This document shows positions 48,501 through 59,800 of a stretch of 64,000 nt of DNA, one piece after another. The translations under genes were made by a program, and so were the position numbers. This DNA comes from Bolinopsis microptera (Eukaryota; Ctenophora; Tentaculata; Lobata; Bolinopsidae). Where the stretch lies: positions 186,001 to 250,000 of the forward strand of contig NC_087078.1 in NCBI RefSeq assembly GCF_026151205.1, written 5' to 3'. The notes under the pieces were generated by a model. That model had not been told where the DNA came from, ran no database searches, and worked only from the letters and a program-made list of their open reading frames with translations. Numbering within the stretch: the stretch's first letter is position 1; every line of letters begins with the position of its first letter.

Positions 48501-49290
48501 AGGTAACCAGGTAACCAGGTATCCAGGTGACCAGGTGACCAGGTAACCAGGTGACCAGGTGACCAGGTGACCAGGTAACCAGGTGACCAGGTAACCAGGT
48601 AACCAGGTAACCAGGTAACCAGGTAACCAGGTAACCAGGTAACCAGGTAACCAGGTAACCAGGTAACCAGCTAACCAGGTAACCAGGTAACCAGGTAACC
48701 ATGTAACCAGGTAACCAGGTAACCAGGTGACCAGGTAACCAGGTAACCAGGTGACCAGGTAACCAGGTAACCAGGTAACCAGGTAACCAGGAAACCAGGT
48801 AACCAGGTAACCAGGTAACCAGGTAATTCCGCAGATACACGCCTCTCAGACACAGCCAGGTCACTCCAAACGACAGATGCAGGCAGCGTTCCTAGTGATA
48901 ATAATAGTGAGCGTGTTCACTCTAACTACCCTCCCCATCATGACTGTGGGTATGTTGAACTGGCTGAGAGTTATTGACTCTATTCCTCTCCTCGCTGCTA
49001 TCGTGTTCCATATTATGCTCTACTCCAACTCAGCTCTCAACCCTATCTTGTATGGGGTCTTCAATACTAGTTTTAGGTGAGTAACCAGGTAACCAGGTAA
49101 CCAGGCTCGAAATTGCTTGAAAGTAATGGACTTTGTTCAGGGAGGTGTATAAAAGTAATGGACTTTGTTCAGGGAGGTGTATAAAAGTATGCTGAACTGT
49201 GAGTGGGGGGAAAAGAGACGGACACTAATGGCGAGACGTCGAGCTAGCAGCCTCAGGTACAGTTTCCGTGACAACAGTTTCCGGAGCTGA
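45525..49290 (+). CDS. Aminergic-like class A GPCR, eight coding exons, 331 residues
   Basis: Exons: 45525-45621, 45963-46087, 46468-46553, 47330-47481, 47658-47730, 47960-48062, 48835-49076 and 49173-49290. All junctions are GT-AG and the phases agree (1, 0, 2, 1, 2, 0, 2). TM1 has IIGNC (N1.50), TM2 NLALVDFIIG (D2.50). TM3 starts at C3.25 (QAGC) and ends AVDRC in the DRY place, exactly 25 residues later. The second loop has SCGIN (the disulfide Cys), TM5 IMPLVVVVACYIPIY (P5.50, Y5.58), TM6 FTLTTLPIM (P6.50, no W6.48) and TM7 LYSNSALNPILYG (NPxxY). D3.32 and Y7.43, the amine-binding pair, are both present, so a monoamine-like ligand is plausible but unproven. The N-terminus is short with an NET glycosylation site. 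The tail (EVYKSMLNCEWGEKRR) starts as helix 8. Confidence 0.92.
45622..45962 (+). repeat. GPCR intron 1 made of about 40 perfect AGGTAACC units
   Basis: The donor is ATCG|GTAGGTAACC; the 8-bp unit then runs without a visible mismatch to about 45950, followed by only gcttctccacag. Almost the whole 341-base intron is the array. Every unit contains AG|GTAACC, a usable-looking 5' splice site in the sense direction. Confidence 0.95.
46247..46430. repeat. actactatt / tactatac microsatellite in GPCR intron 2
   Basis: Repeated tactactattactac and tatactatacaatac words with a longer period of about 48 bases, repeated four times. Confidence 0.9.
46523..47202 (+). repeat. 40-bp array made from the exon 3 end plus its splice donor, 17 copies
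   Basis: Copy 1 (46523-46562) is the last 31 bases of exon 3 plus the first 9 of intron 3 (gtaacctag). Copies then start every 40 bases up to 47163. Each unit keeps the TM3 coding stretch that includes the Asp3.32 codon, a tgcag|gtaac donor and an ag just before the exon-like part. Variants: cag/tag start, gat/gac/aat, ttgg/tttgg. Confidence 0.97.
48071..48826 (+). repeat. GPCR intron 6 8-bp array, about 94 units
   Basis: Sense AGGTAACC units with frequent gacc and atcc variants that recur in blocks, framed by AAG|gtgagaactt and attccgcag. More diverged than the intron 1 array. Confidence 0.95.
49116..49182 (+). repeat. 32-bp tandem duplication covering the acceptor of GPCR exon 8
   Basis: agtaatggactttgttcag followed by ggaggtgtataaa occurs twice, giving acceptors at 49140/49141 and 49172/49173. 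Only the second gives the full tail; the first shifts frame and stops after about 18 codons. Confidence 0.9.
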
Positions 49291-49303
49291 AATTCAACAT
49301 CTA

Positions 49304-49705
49304 GCGTCATTTAGCGTCATCTAGCGTCATTTAGCGTCATCTAGCGTCATCTAGCGTCATATAGCGTCATGTAGCGTCATCTAGCGTCATCTAGCGTCAT
49401 CTAGCGTCATTTAGCGTCATCTAGCGTCATCTAGCGTCATTTAGCGTCATCTAGCGTCATCTAGCGTCATTTAGCGTCATTTAGCGTCATTTAGCGTCAT
49501 CTAGCGTCATCTAGCGTCATTTAGCGTCATCTAGCGTCATCTAGCGTCATATAGCGTCATGTAGCGTCATGTAGCGTAATCTAGCGTCATTTAGCGTCAT
49601 TTAGCGTCATCTAGCGTCATCTAGCGTGAAATGACGCTAGATGACGTGAAATGACGCTAGATGACGCTAGATGACGCTAAATGACGCTAGATGACTCTAG
49701 ATGTC
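49304..49705. repeat. 10-bp CTAGCGTCAT array that turns over into its inverted form
   Basis: About 32 direct units from 49304 to 49626, then seven or so inverted units (atgacgctag) from 49630. The outer edges gaaattcaacatctag and ctagatgtcgaatttc are inverted too, so the block is a large hairpin. It begins directly after the exon 8 stop codon (49288-49290), so it may sit in the 3' UTR. Confidence 0.93.
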
Positions 49706-50246
49706 GAATTTCAACAATCGGTAAAGGTTCCAGTTTCCATGATAGCATGATATGGATATTTACAATCTCAATTTGAGTCCAAATCACCAATATGTATATT
49801 TGTATTGGATATGATCTTTCTATCTTTCGGTAAAGTCTACATTACTCAGGGACCCCTCGTTTGTAAGCAATTGTAAAAGGAAAGATAAGCTGACTGAGAG
49901 GTAAGTTATAAGAATATTGTAACAATATCATTACCATGGTTACTAGAGTAACTTTACCACTCTAGCTCTAACCCTAACACGTCTCTAGGTTCTGAACCGT
50001 TCGTGGCCCAGATGCCAAAATTATCCAAAATTGCCTTTCTTTGCAAAGATTTCCAAAATTAATGTATAAAATGTATAACTTTGTTTTGCAAATAACCTTG
50101 TTTTACTGGCGAACAGTTGACAACAAAATTTTGATTTACCACTATATATAATTCTTAAATATCAACAAAATATAACTGCTTCGGAATATATAGGCTTCAA
50201 TACAACAGTTTGTACAGCAGTAAACTAATAATTTAATTCCATTCAG

Positions 50247-50361
50247 GCGGATGTTTTCATTAAAACGAACATCGAGCAAAGAGCAGAACAGACGAAGTGT
50301 GCTAACCCTTCCGATACAAGAAGAGAGTAGACCTCCCAGTACTAACGGGAGTATGCTGTAA
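50247..50361 (+). CDS. Alternative last exon of the aminergic-like GPCR
   Basis: After attccattcag, the frame that continues exon 7 (phase 2) reads RRMFSLKRTSSKEQNRR, then SVLTLPIQEESRPPSTNG, and stops TAA. Joined to ...FNTSF this gives a helix-8-like FRRMF and a 37-residue Ser/Arg-rich tail. It would replace exon 8 at 49173-49290. Both are open, in phase and basic; which is used cannot be told from sequence. Confidence 0.6.
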
Positions 50362-51585
50362 AACTACCATATAAGGTTATGTTACCATGACAACACTACC
50401 ATATAAGGTTATGTTACCATGACAACATAGTATTAACTACGATGCAGAAAGTAGATCTTCCTTTACTGATGTGAGATACAAGTCTGAGAACCTGTAAGGG
50501 GCCTCCTGATGAGGTTAACATTTCTCATTAGTAATGAGTTGTAGTAGTAATTAGTAATGATACCAGGACTTTAAAACAATAAGACTTTTCTCGTGTTTTG
50601 AAACAAACAATCGATAATTCATGGACTGTGAACCTCATGTAGAAAATCTTATTTTATGTCTATTCAAATTGATGCTTCTGTTATCAACGGAAATTCAAAT
50701 TACATAACGTTATTTTTAACATCAAAATCAATGTTTCCCGCAATCAAAGAACGAATGAGTTCTAAAAATTTCCAACAAAATCTTTACAGCATCGGTAAAA
50801 TATTTTCGCCCATCCTCAGTACCTATAAAGATAATATGAGGTTAAAACTCCAATAAAAATTTAAACCATGAAACTTTTAACATGTTTGAGTAAAAAATTA
50901 TAAAGTTATAGCACAACACAAAACTGGGATATAAAGCTTAAATATAAAATATTATATTTAATAAAACACCCTCATTTTTAGAAAATAATCACTACAATCA
51001 ATATCAATAGCATGTGACAAACACGGATCATCAAATCTTTGATGTACGTGACAACTTGTTTTGGTAATTTGTCGATGAAAGAATTTAATTTCCTCCTCGC
51101 TTGCGTTGTGCCAAGTAATAGTTAATTTGTGCTGATGTGATTGTTCATCAGCACAAATACACGTTATACACACATCATATTTATAGTAATTGTTTGTAGT
51201 AATGAGTGTGTGTGTCAATATACCATGTACACTTTCTGATTAACAGTATTAACGATATATTTGTTTGTTTCACTGTATTTTGCAATGTGAATCTGTTTAT
51301 TGAGACAAAACTAGTTAAAGATGGAATTCTGTGTTTAAATTTTTTGATATAATGTACATTCAACTTTTCAAAGAGTAAGAATGATACAATTTTACAAAAT
51401 AAATGCATTGCTACGAGAATATTTATCAATGTTAGTTTATTCACCAAAATAATAAATCAATAGTTCTGGAGTGTTATAAAGTTGTTGTAAACAAGTTTAT
51501 TTAATCTTTTTATATCCTTTAAGCGTTTCGATCGTTGCTTGGAGTGCGGACGTACAGCTCCGTTAGAATTGCCGGCTCTTGTTTT
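50362..51585. other. No firm gene; 3' side of the GPCR
   Basis: A 34-bp duplicate (actaccatataaggttatg, ttaccatgacaac) is at 50367-50432. The minus frames at 50958-51447 overlap, and the 86-residue one (CICADEQSHQHKLTITWHN) is unplaced. Confidence 0.4.
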
Positions 51586-51589
51586 AATA

Positions 51590-51690
51590 TACTGGTAATC
51601 TGGTAACCTGGTAACCTGGTAACCTGGTTACCTGGTTACCTGGTTACCTGGTTACCTGGTTACCTGGTTACCTGGTTACCTGGTTACATT
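51590..51690. repeat. 8-bp array switching between taacctgg and ttacctgg units
   Basis: Four ctggtaa(c/t) units are followed by about eight ctggttac units; the two forms are near-complements of one another around ggttacc/ggtaacc. Confidence 0.9.
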
Positions 51691-52855
51691 GACTAGAGTC
51701 TAGACCATATTTACGAGAGATTAGTATCGTTTATTTCATTTTATATTTCAAAATGATCCTAAAGATACAAACAATTCATGCAGCAATTTACTTAATACTG
51801 AAGTGCTCAACTGGATATAGGACACGTGATGCCCATATAAGGATATAAGACACGTGATGCCCATATAAGGATATAAGACAATTTTAGTGCTGCAATCATT
51901 TGATGTTCAAAATTTGGAAGGGTTAAAATGATCACGGTGATCATATCACGGTTAAAGTTATGCACGTTTTTTTATTTTATTGAAATCTTTTAAATCAATC
52001 AATTACTATACATACAAATTACACAATGGAATAAGCTACAAAATATACCTTGAGAGAAAGTGTAAATTTGCAAGCTAATTTACTATGCAAAATACTTAAA
52101 ATGTATGTAATCAAATGACTTGTGGGTCACCAAAACACAAATATCGAGTGCAGATGCAACTCCTGTACAAGCATCAAGCATGGGCCCACCCAAAATCAGA
52201 ATATACCCCACAATAAATTACTAATCAAGTTAACCATCAATAAAATAAATTACCAATCCAGTCAATTAACAATCAAATCTTATGATATTTATTATTATTA
52301 TTAAGAAACTGTTTCAAAACCCCTAAAAGAAATCAAGTCATCCTAAAATGGTGATCAGTACAGATCAATACAGCTAGAGTTAAAATTTGTTTCTCCAAGC
52401 AACTCTATCATCGGCTAATATCTTAAGCTTATTAAGATCATGGATGATATTTATGAATTATGAAAATAATGGAATGAGATGAGATGAAATGCAGCTAAAA
52501 TTTTTAAGTTTAGTACAAAATGTTTTGTTTTGCAAATTATAGTCATGTAAGATGGTTTAAACGACCAACGGACCAAATGTTCAGTGAACGCCTTTGTGAG
52601 GTAATAACTACAATTAATAGTAGTACTGTGAATATCTAAGAAGCTGGTAAGTGTAAGTTCATAGTTTTAAACGCTTTGTCCCACGTAAAGCTCTGTTCTC
52701 TAATAATCATCCTTTGAAACTGCACCCGAAACAAATTATCCGGTAAGATATTTAGGGTTTCGTGAAAAGGTGTCCTAATGATAACCTATTTAAAGCAAGG
52801 CTTGTTGAAATGGCAACAACTGTCCGAATATGTTTTTTGACGTATGTCGATTGTC
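51691..52855. other. No gene seen
   Basis: A 28-bp duplicate (gacacgtgatgcccatataa) is at 51822-51880. AT-rich otherwise. Confidence 0.5.
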
Positions 52856-52857
52856 GG

Positions 52858-53392
52858 GGGTTTATAAATAAAGTGTTTATAAGTAAAGAGTTCATAAGTA
52901 AAGTTTACTTATAAACACTTAACTTATAAACACTTTACTTATAAACACTTTACTTATAAACACTTAACTTATAAACACCTTAATTATAAACACTTTACTT
53001 ATAAACACTTTACTTATAAACGCCTTACTTATAAACGCCTTACTTATATAAAGTAAAGTGTTTATAAGTTAAGTGTTTATAAGTAAGGTGTTTATAAGTA
53101 AGGTGTTTATAAGTAAAGTGTTTATAAGTAAAGTGTTTATAAGTAAAGTGTTTATAAGTAAGGTGTTTATAAGTAAAGTTTTTATAAGTAAGGTGTTTAT
53201 AAGTAAGGTGTTTATAAGTAAAGTGTTTATAAGTAAAGTGTTTATAAGTAAAGTGTTTATAAGTAAAGTGTTTATAAGTAAAGTGTTTATAAGTAAAGTG
53301 TTTATAAGTAAAGTGTTTATAAGTAAAGTGTTTATAAGTAAAGTGTTTATAAGTAAGGTGTTTATAAGTAAGGTGTTTATAAGTAAAGTGAT
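52858..53392. repeat. 15-bp TATAAGTAAAGTGTT array, head-to-head inverted
   Basis: Three direct units (52862-52905), about nine inverted units (acttataaacacttt, 52905-53045), then about 23 direct units (53048-53390). Fifteen bases are five codons, so a FISKV frame stays open on the plus strand; no gene is inferred. Confidence 0.94.
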
Positions 53393-53737
53393 GACATGTT
53401 CTTAAATAATCGGAACCATCAGAAGTAGAACATATTTCCCATTATTATTTCGTTTTCAATAGCCTCTTATGACACATCTCATGTATTAATATTTGCCATG
53501 CTCTATGACTCTATTTAGCCTTCAATATTGTGTTGAGAGCACTGAGCATGTGATCTATATTTGGAGTGAAATAAGTACTCATGTAATACGTATAAAATCA
53601 TCGTTAACTGAAACTACGAAACCTTACAGTTGCATTTTTGATTCTTTAACCGTCTCAGTTCTCACGGCGGGAGATAATGAACAAATAGAAGAGACGAAAA
53701 AAAGTTAGCTAGTCAGTTAGTCAGTAAATAATACAGC
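53393..53737. other. Spacer between two arrays
   Basis: A 71-codon ATG frame (53493-53708) ends just before the 36-bp array, in a different frame from the open one in the array. No domain. Confidence 0.4.
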
Positions 53738-56700
53738 GAGCGGGAGATTAAATCAGTCAGTCATTCCCTCTCTGTTCGGGAGATTAAATCAGTCAGTCAT
53801 TCCCTCTCTGTTCGGGAGATTAAATCAGTCAGTCATTCCCTCTCTGTTCGGGAGATTAAATCAGTCAGTCATTCCCTCTCTGCTCGGGAGATTAAATCAG
53901 TCAGTCATTCCCTCTCTGTTCGGGAGATTAAATCAGTCAGTCATTCCCTCTCTGTTCGGGAGATTAAATCAGTCAGTCATTCCCTCTCTGTTCGGGAGAT
54001 TAAATCAGTCAGTCATTCCCTCTCTGTTCGGGAGATTAAATCAGTCAGTCATTCCCTCTCTGTTCGGGAGATTAAATCAGTCAGTCATTCCCTCTCTGTT
54101 CGGGAGATTAAATCAGTCAGTCATTCCCTCTCTGTTCGGGAGATTAAATCAGTCAGTCATTCCCTCTCTGTTCGGGAGATTAAATCAGTCAGTCATTCCC
54201 TCTCTGTTCGGGAGATTAAATCAGTCAGTCATTCCCTTTCTGTTCGGGAGATTAAATCAGTCAGTCATTCCATCTCTGTTCGGGAGATTAAATCAGTCAG
54301 TCATTCCCTCTCTGTTCGGGAGATTAAATCAGTCAGTCATTCCCTCTCTGTTCGGGAGATTAAATCAGTCAGTCATTCCATATCTGTTCGGGAGATTAAA
54401 TCAGTCAGTCATTCCCTCTCTGTTCGGGAGATTAAATTAGTCAGTCATTCCCTCTCTGTTCGGGAGATTAAATCAGTCAGTCATTCCCTCTCTGTTCGGG
54501 AGATTAAATCAGTCAGTCATTCCCTCTCTGTTCGGGAGATTAAATCAGTCAGTCATTCCCTCTCTGTTCGGGAGATTAAATCAGTCAGTCATTCCCTCTC
54601 TGTTCGGGAGATTAAATCAGTCAGTCATTCCTTCTCTGTTCGGGAGATTAAATCAGTCAGTCATTCCCTCTCTGTTCGGGAGATTAAATCAGACAGTCAT
54701 TCCCTCTCTGTTCAGGAGATTAAATCAGTCAGTCATTCCCTCTCTGTTCGGGAGATTAAATCAGTCAGTCATTCCCTCTCTGTTCGGGAGATTAAATCAG
54801 TCAGTCATTCCCTCTCTGTTCGGGAGATTAAATCAGTCAGTCATTCCCTCTCTGTTCGGGAGATTAAATCAGTCAGTCATTCCCTCTCTGTTCGGGAGAT
54901 TAAATCAGTCAGTCATTCCCTCTCTGTTCGGGAGATTAAATCAGTCAGTCATTCCCTTTCTGTTCGGGAGATTAAATCAGTCAGTCATTCCATCTCTGTT
55001 CGGGAGATTAAATCAGTCAGTCATTCCCTCTCTGTTCGGGAGATTAAATCAGTCAGTCATTCCCTCTCTGTTCGGGAGATTAAATCAGTCAGTCATTCCC
55101 TCTCTGTTCGGGAGATTAAATCAGTCAGTCATTCCATATCTGTTCGGGAGATTAAATCAGTCAGTCATTCCCTCTCTGTTCGGGAGATTAAATTAGTCAG
55201 TCATTCCCTCTCTGTTCGGGAGATTAAATCAGTCAGTCATTCCCTCTCTGTTCGGGAGATTAAATCAGTCAGTCATTCCCTCTCTGTTCGGGAGATTAAA
55301 TCAGTCAGTCATTCCCTCTCTGTTCGGGAGATTAAATCAGTCAGTCATTCCCTTTCTGTTCGGGAGGTTAAATCAGTCAGTCATTCCCTCTCTGTTCGGG
55401 AGATTAAATCAGACAGTCATTCCCTCTCTGTTCAGGAGATTAAATCAGTCAGTCATTCCCTCTCTGTTCGGGAAATTAAATCAGTCAGTCATTCCCTCTC
55501 TGTTCGGGAGATTAAATCAGTCAGTCATTCCCTCTCTGTTCGGGAGATTAAATCAGTCAGTCATTCCCTCTCTGTTCGGGAGATTAAATCAGACAGTCAT
55601 TCCCTCTCTGTTCAGGAGATTAAATCAGTCAGTCATTCCCTCTCTGTTCGGGAAATTAAATCAGTCAGTCATTCCCTCTCTGTTCGGGAGATTAAATCAG
55701 TCAGTCATTCCCTCTCTGTTCGGGAGATTAAATCAGTCAGTCATTCCCTCTCTGTTCGGGAGATTAAATCAGTCAGTCATTCCCTCTCTGTTCGGGAGAT
55801 TAAATCAGTCAGTCATTCCATATCTGTTCGGGAGATTAAATCAGTCAGTCATTCCCTCTCTGTTCGGGAGATTAAATTAGTCAGTCATTCCCTCTCTGTT
55901 CGGGAGATTAAATCAGTCAGTCATTCCCTCTCTGTTCGGGAGATTAAATCAGTCAGTCATTCCCTCTCTGTTCGGGAGATTAAATCAGTCAGTCATTCCC
56001 TCTCTGTTCGGGAGATTAAATCAGTCAGTCATTCCCTTTCTGTTCGGGAGGTTAAATCAGTCAGTCATTCCCTCTCTGTTCGGGAGATTAAATCAGACAG
56101 TCATTCCCTCTCTGTTCAGGAGATTAAATCAGTCAGTCATTCCCTCTCTGTTCGGGAAATTAAATCAGTCAGTCATTCCCTCTCTGTTCGGGAGATTAAA
56201 TCAGTTAGTCATTCCCTCTCTGTTCGGGAGATTAAATCAGTCAGTCATTCCCTCTCTGTTCGGGAGATTAAATCAGACAGTCATTCCCTCTCTGTTCAGG
56301 AGATTAAATCAGTCAGTCATTCCCTCTCTGTTCGGGAAATTAAATCAGTCAGTCATTCCCTCTCTGTTCGGGAGATTAAATCAGTCAGTCATTCCCTCTC
56401 TGTTCGGGAGATTAAATCAGTCAGTCATTCCCTCTCTGTTCGGGAGATTAAATCAGTCAATCATTCCCTCTCTGTTCGGGAGATTAAATCAGTCAGTCAT
56501 TCCCTCTCTGTTCGGGAGATTAAATCAGTCAGTCATTCCCTATCTGTTCGGGAGATTAAATTAGTCAGTCATTCCCTCTCTGTTCGGGAGATTAAATCAG
56601 TCAGTCATTCCCTCTCTGTTCGGGAGATTAAATCAGTCAGTCATTCCCTCTCTGTTCGGGAGATTAAATCAGTCAGTCATTCCTTCTCTGTTCGGGAGAT

Positions 56701-59700
56701 TAAATCAGTCAGTCATTCCCTCTCTGTTCGGGAGATTAAATCAGTCAGTCATTCCCTCTCTGTTCGGGAGATTAAATCAGTCAGTCATTCCCTCTCTGTT
56801 CGGGAGATTAAATCAGTCAGTCATTCCCTCTCTGTTCGGGAGATTAAATCAGTCAGTCATTCCCTCTCTGTTCGGGAGATTAAATCAGTCAGTCATTCCA
56901 TATCTGTTCGGGAGATTAAATCAGTCAGTCATTCCCTCTCTGTTCGGGAGATTAAATTAGTCAGTCATTCCCTCTCTGTTCGGGAGATTAAATCAGTCAG
57001 TCATTCCCTCTCTGTTCGGGAGATTAAATCAGTCAGTCATTCCCTCTCTGTTCGGGAGATTAAATCAGTCAGTCATTCCCTCTCTGTTCGGGAGATTAAA
57101 TCAGTCAGTCATTCCCTTTCTGTTCGGGAGGTTAAATCAGTCAGTCATTCCCTCTCTGTTCGGGAGATTAAATCAGACAGTCATTCCCTCTCTGTTCAGG
57201 AGATTAAATCAGTCAGTCATTCCCTCTCTGTTCGGGAAATTAAATCAGTCAGTCATTCCCTCTCTGTTCGGGAGATTAAATCAGTCAGTCATTCCCTCTC
57301 TGTTCGGGAGATTAAATCAGTCAGTCATTCCCTCTCTGTTCGGGAGATTAAATCAGACAGTCATTCCCTCTCTGTTCAGGAGATTAAATCAGTCAGTCAT
57401 TCCCTCTCTGTTCGGGAAATTAAATCAGTCAGTCATTCCCTATCTGTTCGGGAGATTAAATCAGTCAGTCATTCCCTCTCTATTCGGGAGATTAAATCAG
57501 TCAATCATTCCCTCTCTGTTCGGGAGATTAAATCAGTCAATCATTCCCTCTCTGTTCGGGAGATTAAATCAGTCAGTCATTCCCTCTCTGTTCGGGAGAT
57601 TAAATCAGTCAGTCATTCCCTCTCTGTTCGGGAGATTAAATTAGTCAGTCATTCCCTCTCTGTTCGGGAGATTAAATCAGTCAGTCATTCCCTCTCTGTT
57701 CGGGAGATTAAATCAGTCAGTCATTCCCTCTCTGTTCGGGAGATTAAATCAGTCAATCATTCCCTCTCTGTTCGGGAAATTAAATCAGTCAGTCATTCCC
57801 TATCTGTTCGGGAGATTAAATCAGTCAGTCATTCCCTCTCTGTTCGGGAGATTAAATCAGTCAGTCATTCCCTCTCTGTTCGGGAGATTAAATCAGTCAG
57901 TCATTCCCTCTCTGTTCGGGAGATTAAATCAGTCAATCATTCCCTCTCTGTTCGGGAGATTAAATCAGTCAGTCATTCCCTCTCTGTTCGGGAGATTAAA
58001 TCAGTCAGTCATTCCCTATCTGTTCGGGAGATTAAATTAGTCAGTCATTCCCTCTCTGTTCGGGAGATTAAATCAGTCAGTCATTCCCTCTCTGTTCGGG
58101 AGATTAAATCAGTCAGTCATTCCCTCTCTGTTCGGGAGATTAAATCAGTCAATCATTCCCTCTCTGTTCGGGAGATTAAATCAGTCAGTCATTCCCTCTC
58201 TGTTCGGGAGATTAAATCAGTCAGTCATTCCCTCTCTGTTCGGGAGATTAAATCAGTCAGTCATTCCCTCTCTGTTCGGGAGATTAAATCAGTCAGTCAT
58301 TCCCTCTCTGTTCGGGAGATTAAATCAGTCAGCCATTCCCTCTCTGTTCGGGAGATTAAATCAGTCAGTCATTCCCTCTCTGTTCGGGAGATTAAATCAG
58401 TCAGTCATTCCCTCTCTGTTCGGGAGATTAAATCAGTCAGTCATTCCCTCTCTGTTCGGGAGATTAAATCAGTCAGTCATTCCCTCTCTGTTCGGGAGAT
58501 TAAATCAGTCAGTCATTCCCTATCTGTTCGGGAGATTAAATTAGTCAGTCATTCCCTCTCTGTTCGGGAGATTAAATCAGTCAGTCATTCCCTCTCTGTT
58601 CGGGAGATTAAATCAGTCAGTCATTCCCTCTCTGTTCGGGAGATTAAATCAGTCAATCATTCCCTCTCTAATCGGGAGATTAAATCAGTCAGTCATTCCC
58701 TCTCTGTTCGGGAGATTAAATCAGTCAGTCATTCCCTATCTGTTCGGGAGATTAAATCAGTCAGTCATTCCCTCTCTGTTCGGGAGATTAAATCAGTCAG
58801 TCATTCCCTCTCTGTTCGGGAGATTAAATCAGTCAGTCATTCCCTCTCTGTTCGGGAGATTAAATCAGTCAGCCATTCCCTCTCTGTTCGGGAGATTAAA
58901 TCAGTCAGTCATTCCCTCTCTGTTCGGGAGATTAAATCAGTCAGTCATTCCCTCTCTGTTCGGGAGATTAAATCAGTCAGTCATTCCCTCTCTGTTCGGG
59001 AGATTAAATCAGTCAGTCATTCCCTCTCTGTTCGGGAGATTAAATCAGTCAGTCATTCCCTCTCTGTTCGGGAGATTAAATCAGTCAGTCATTCCCTCTC
59101 TGTTCGGGAGATTAAATCAGTCAGTCATTCCCTCTCTGTTCGGGAGATTAAATCAGTCAGTCATTCCCTATCTGTTCGGGAGATTAAATTAGTCAGTCAT
59201 TCCCTCTCTGTTCGGGAGATTAAATCAGTCAGTCATTCCCTCTCTGTTCGGGAGATTAAATCAGTCAGTCATTCCCTCTCTGTTCGGGAGATTAAATCAG
59301 TCAATCATTCCCTCTCTGTTCGGGAGATTAAATCAGTCAGTCATTCCCTCTCTGTTCGGGAGATTAAATCAGTCAGTCATTCCCTATCTGTTCGGGAGAT
59401 TAAATCAGTCAGTCATTCCCTCTCTGTTCGGGAGATTAAATCAGTCAGTCATTCCCTCTCTGTTCGGGAGATTAAATCAGTCAGTCATTCCCTCTCTGTT
59501 CGGGAGATTAAATCAGTCAGCCATTCCCTCTCTGTTCGGGAGATTAAATCAGTCAGTCATTCCCTCTCTGTTCGGGAGATTAAATCAGTCAGTCATTCCC
59601 TCTCTGTTCGGGAGATTAAATCAGTCAGTCATTCCCTCTCTGTTCGGGAGATTAAATCAGTCAGTCATTCCCTCTCTGTTCGGGAGATTAAATCAGTCAG

Positions 59701-59800
59701 TCATTCCCTCTCTGTTCGGACGATCAGTCGATCAATAAGTCACTGTCACTCCGTCAATCCTATATTAGTGAGTAATCGCAGCAGACGAAATCAGAAATAG
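53732..59800 (+). repeat. 36-bp satellite, about 166 copies with no length change; one frame open throughout
   Basis: The unit is gggagattaaatcagtcagt plus cattccctctctgttc. Every 180 bases, from 53761 to 59701, the text returns to the same phase, so no indel occurred in about 5.9 kb. In the frame starting at 53741 the unit reads EIKSVSHSLSVR. I saw no stop in that frame among the variants, and it stays open from 53732 to the TAG at 59798-59800 (about 2,022 codons). There is no ATG. A second plus frame is broken by tta-g variants. Coding is not claimed. Confidence 0.95.

Noticed and set aside
53738-59719. CRISPR array
   Set aside because: There are no unique spacers between repeats, the host is an animal, and no Cas genes are present; it is a plain satellite.
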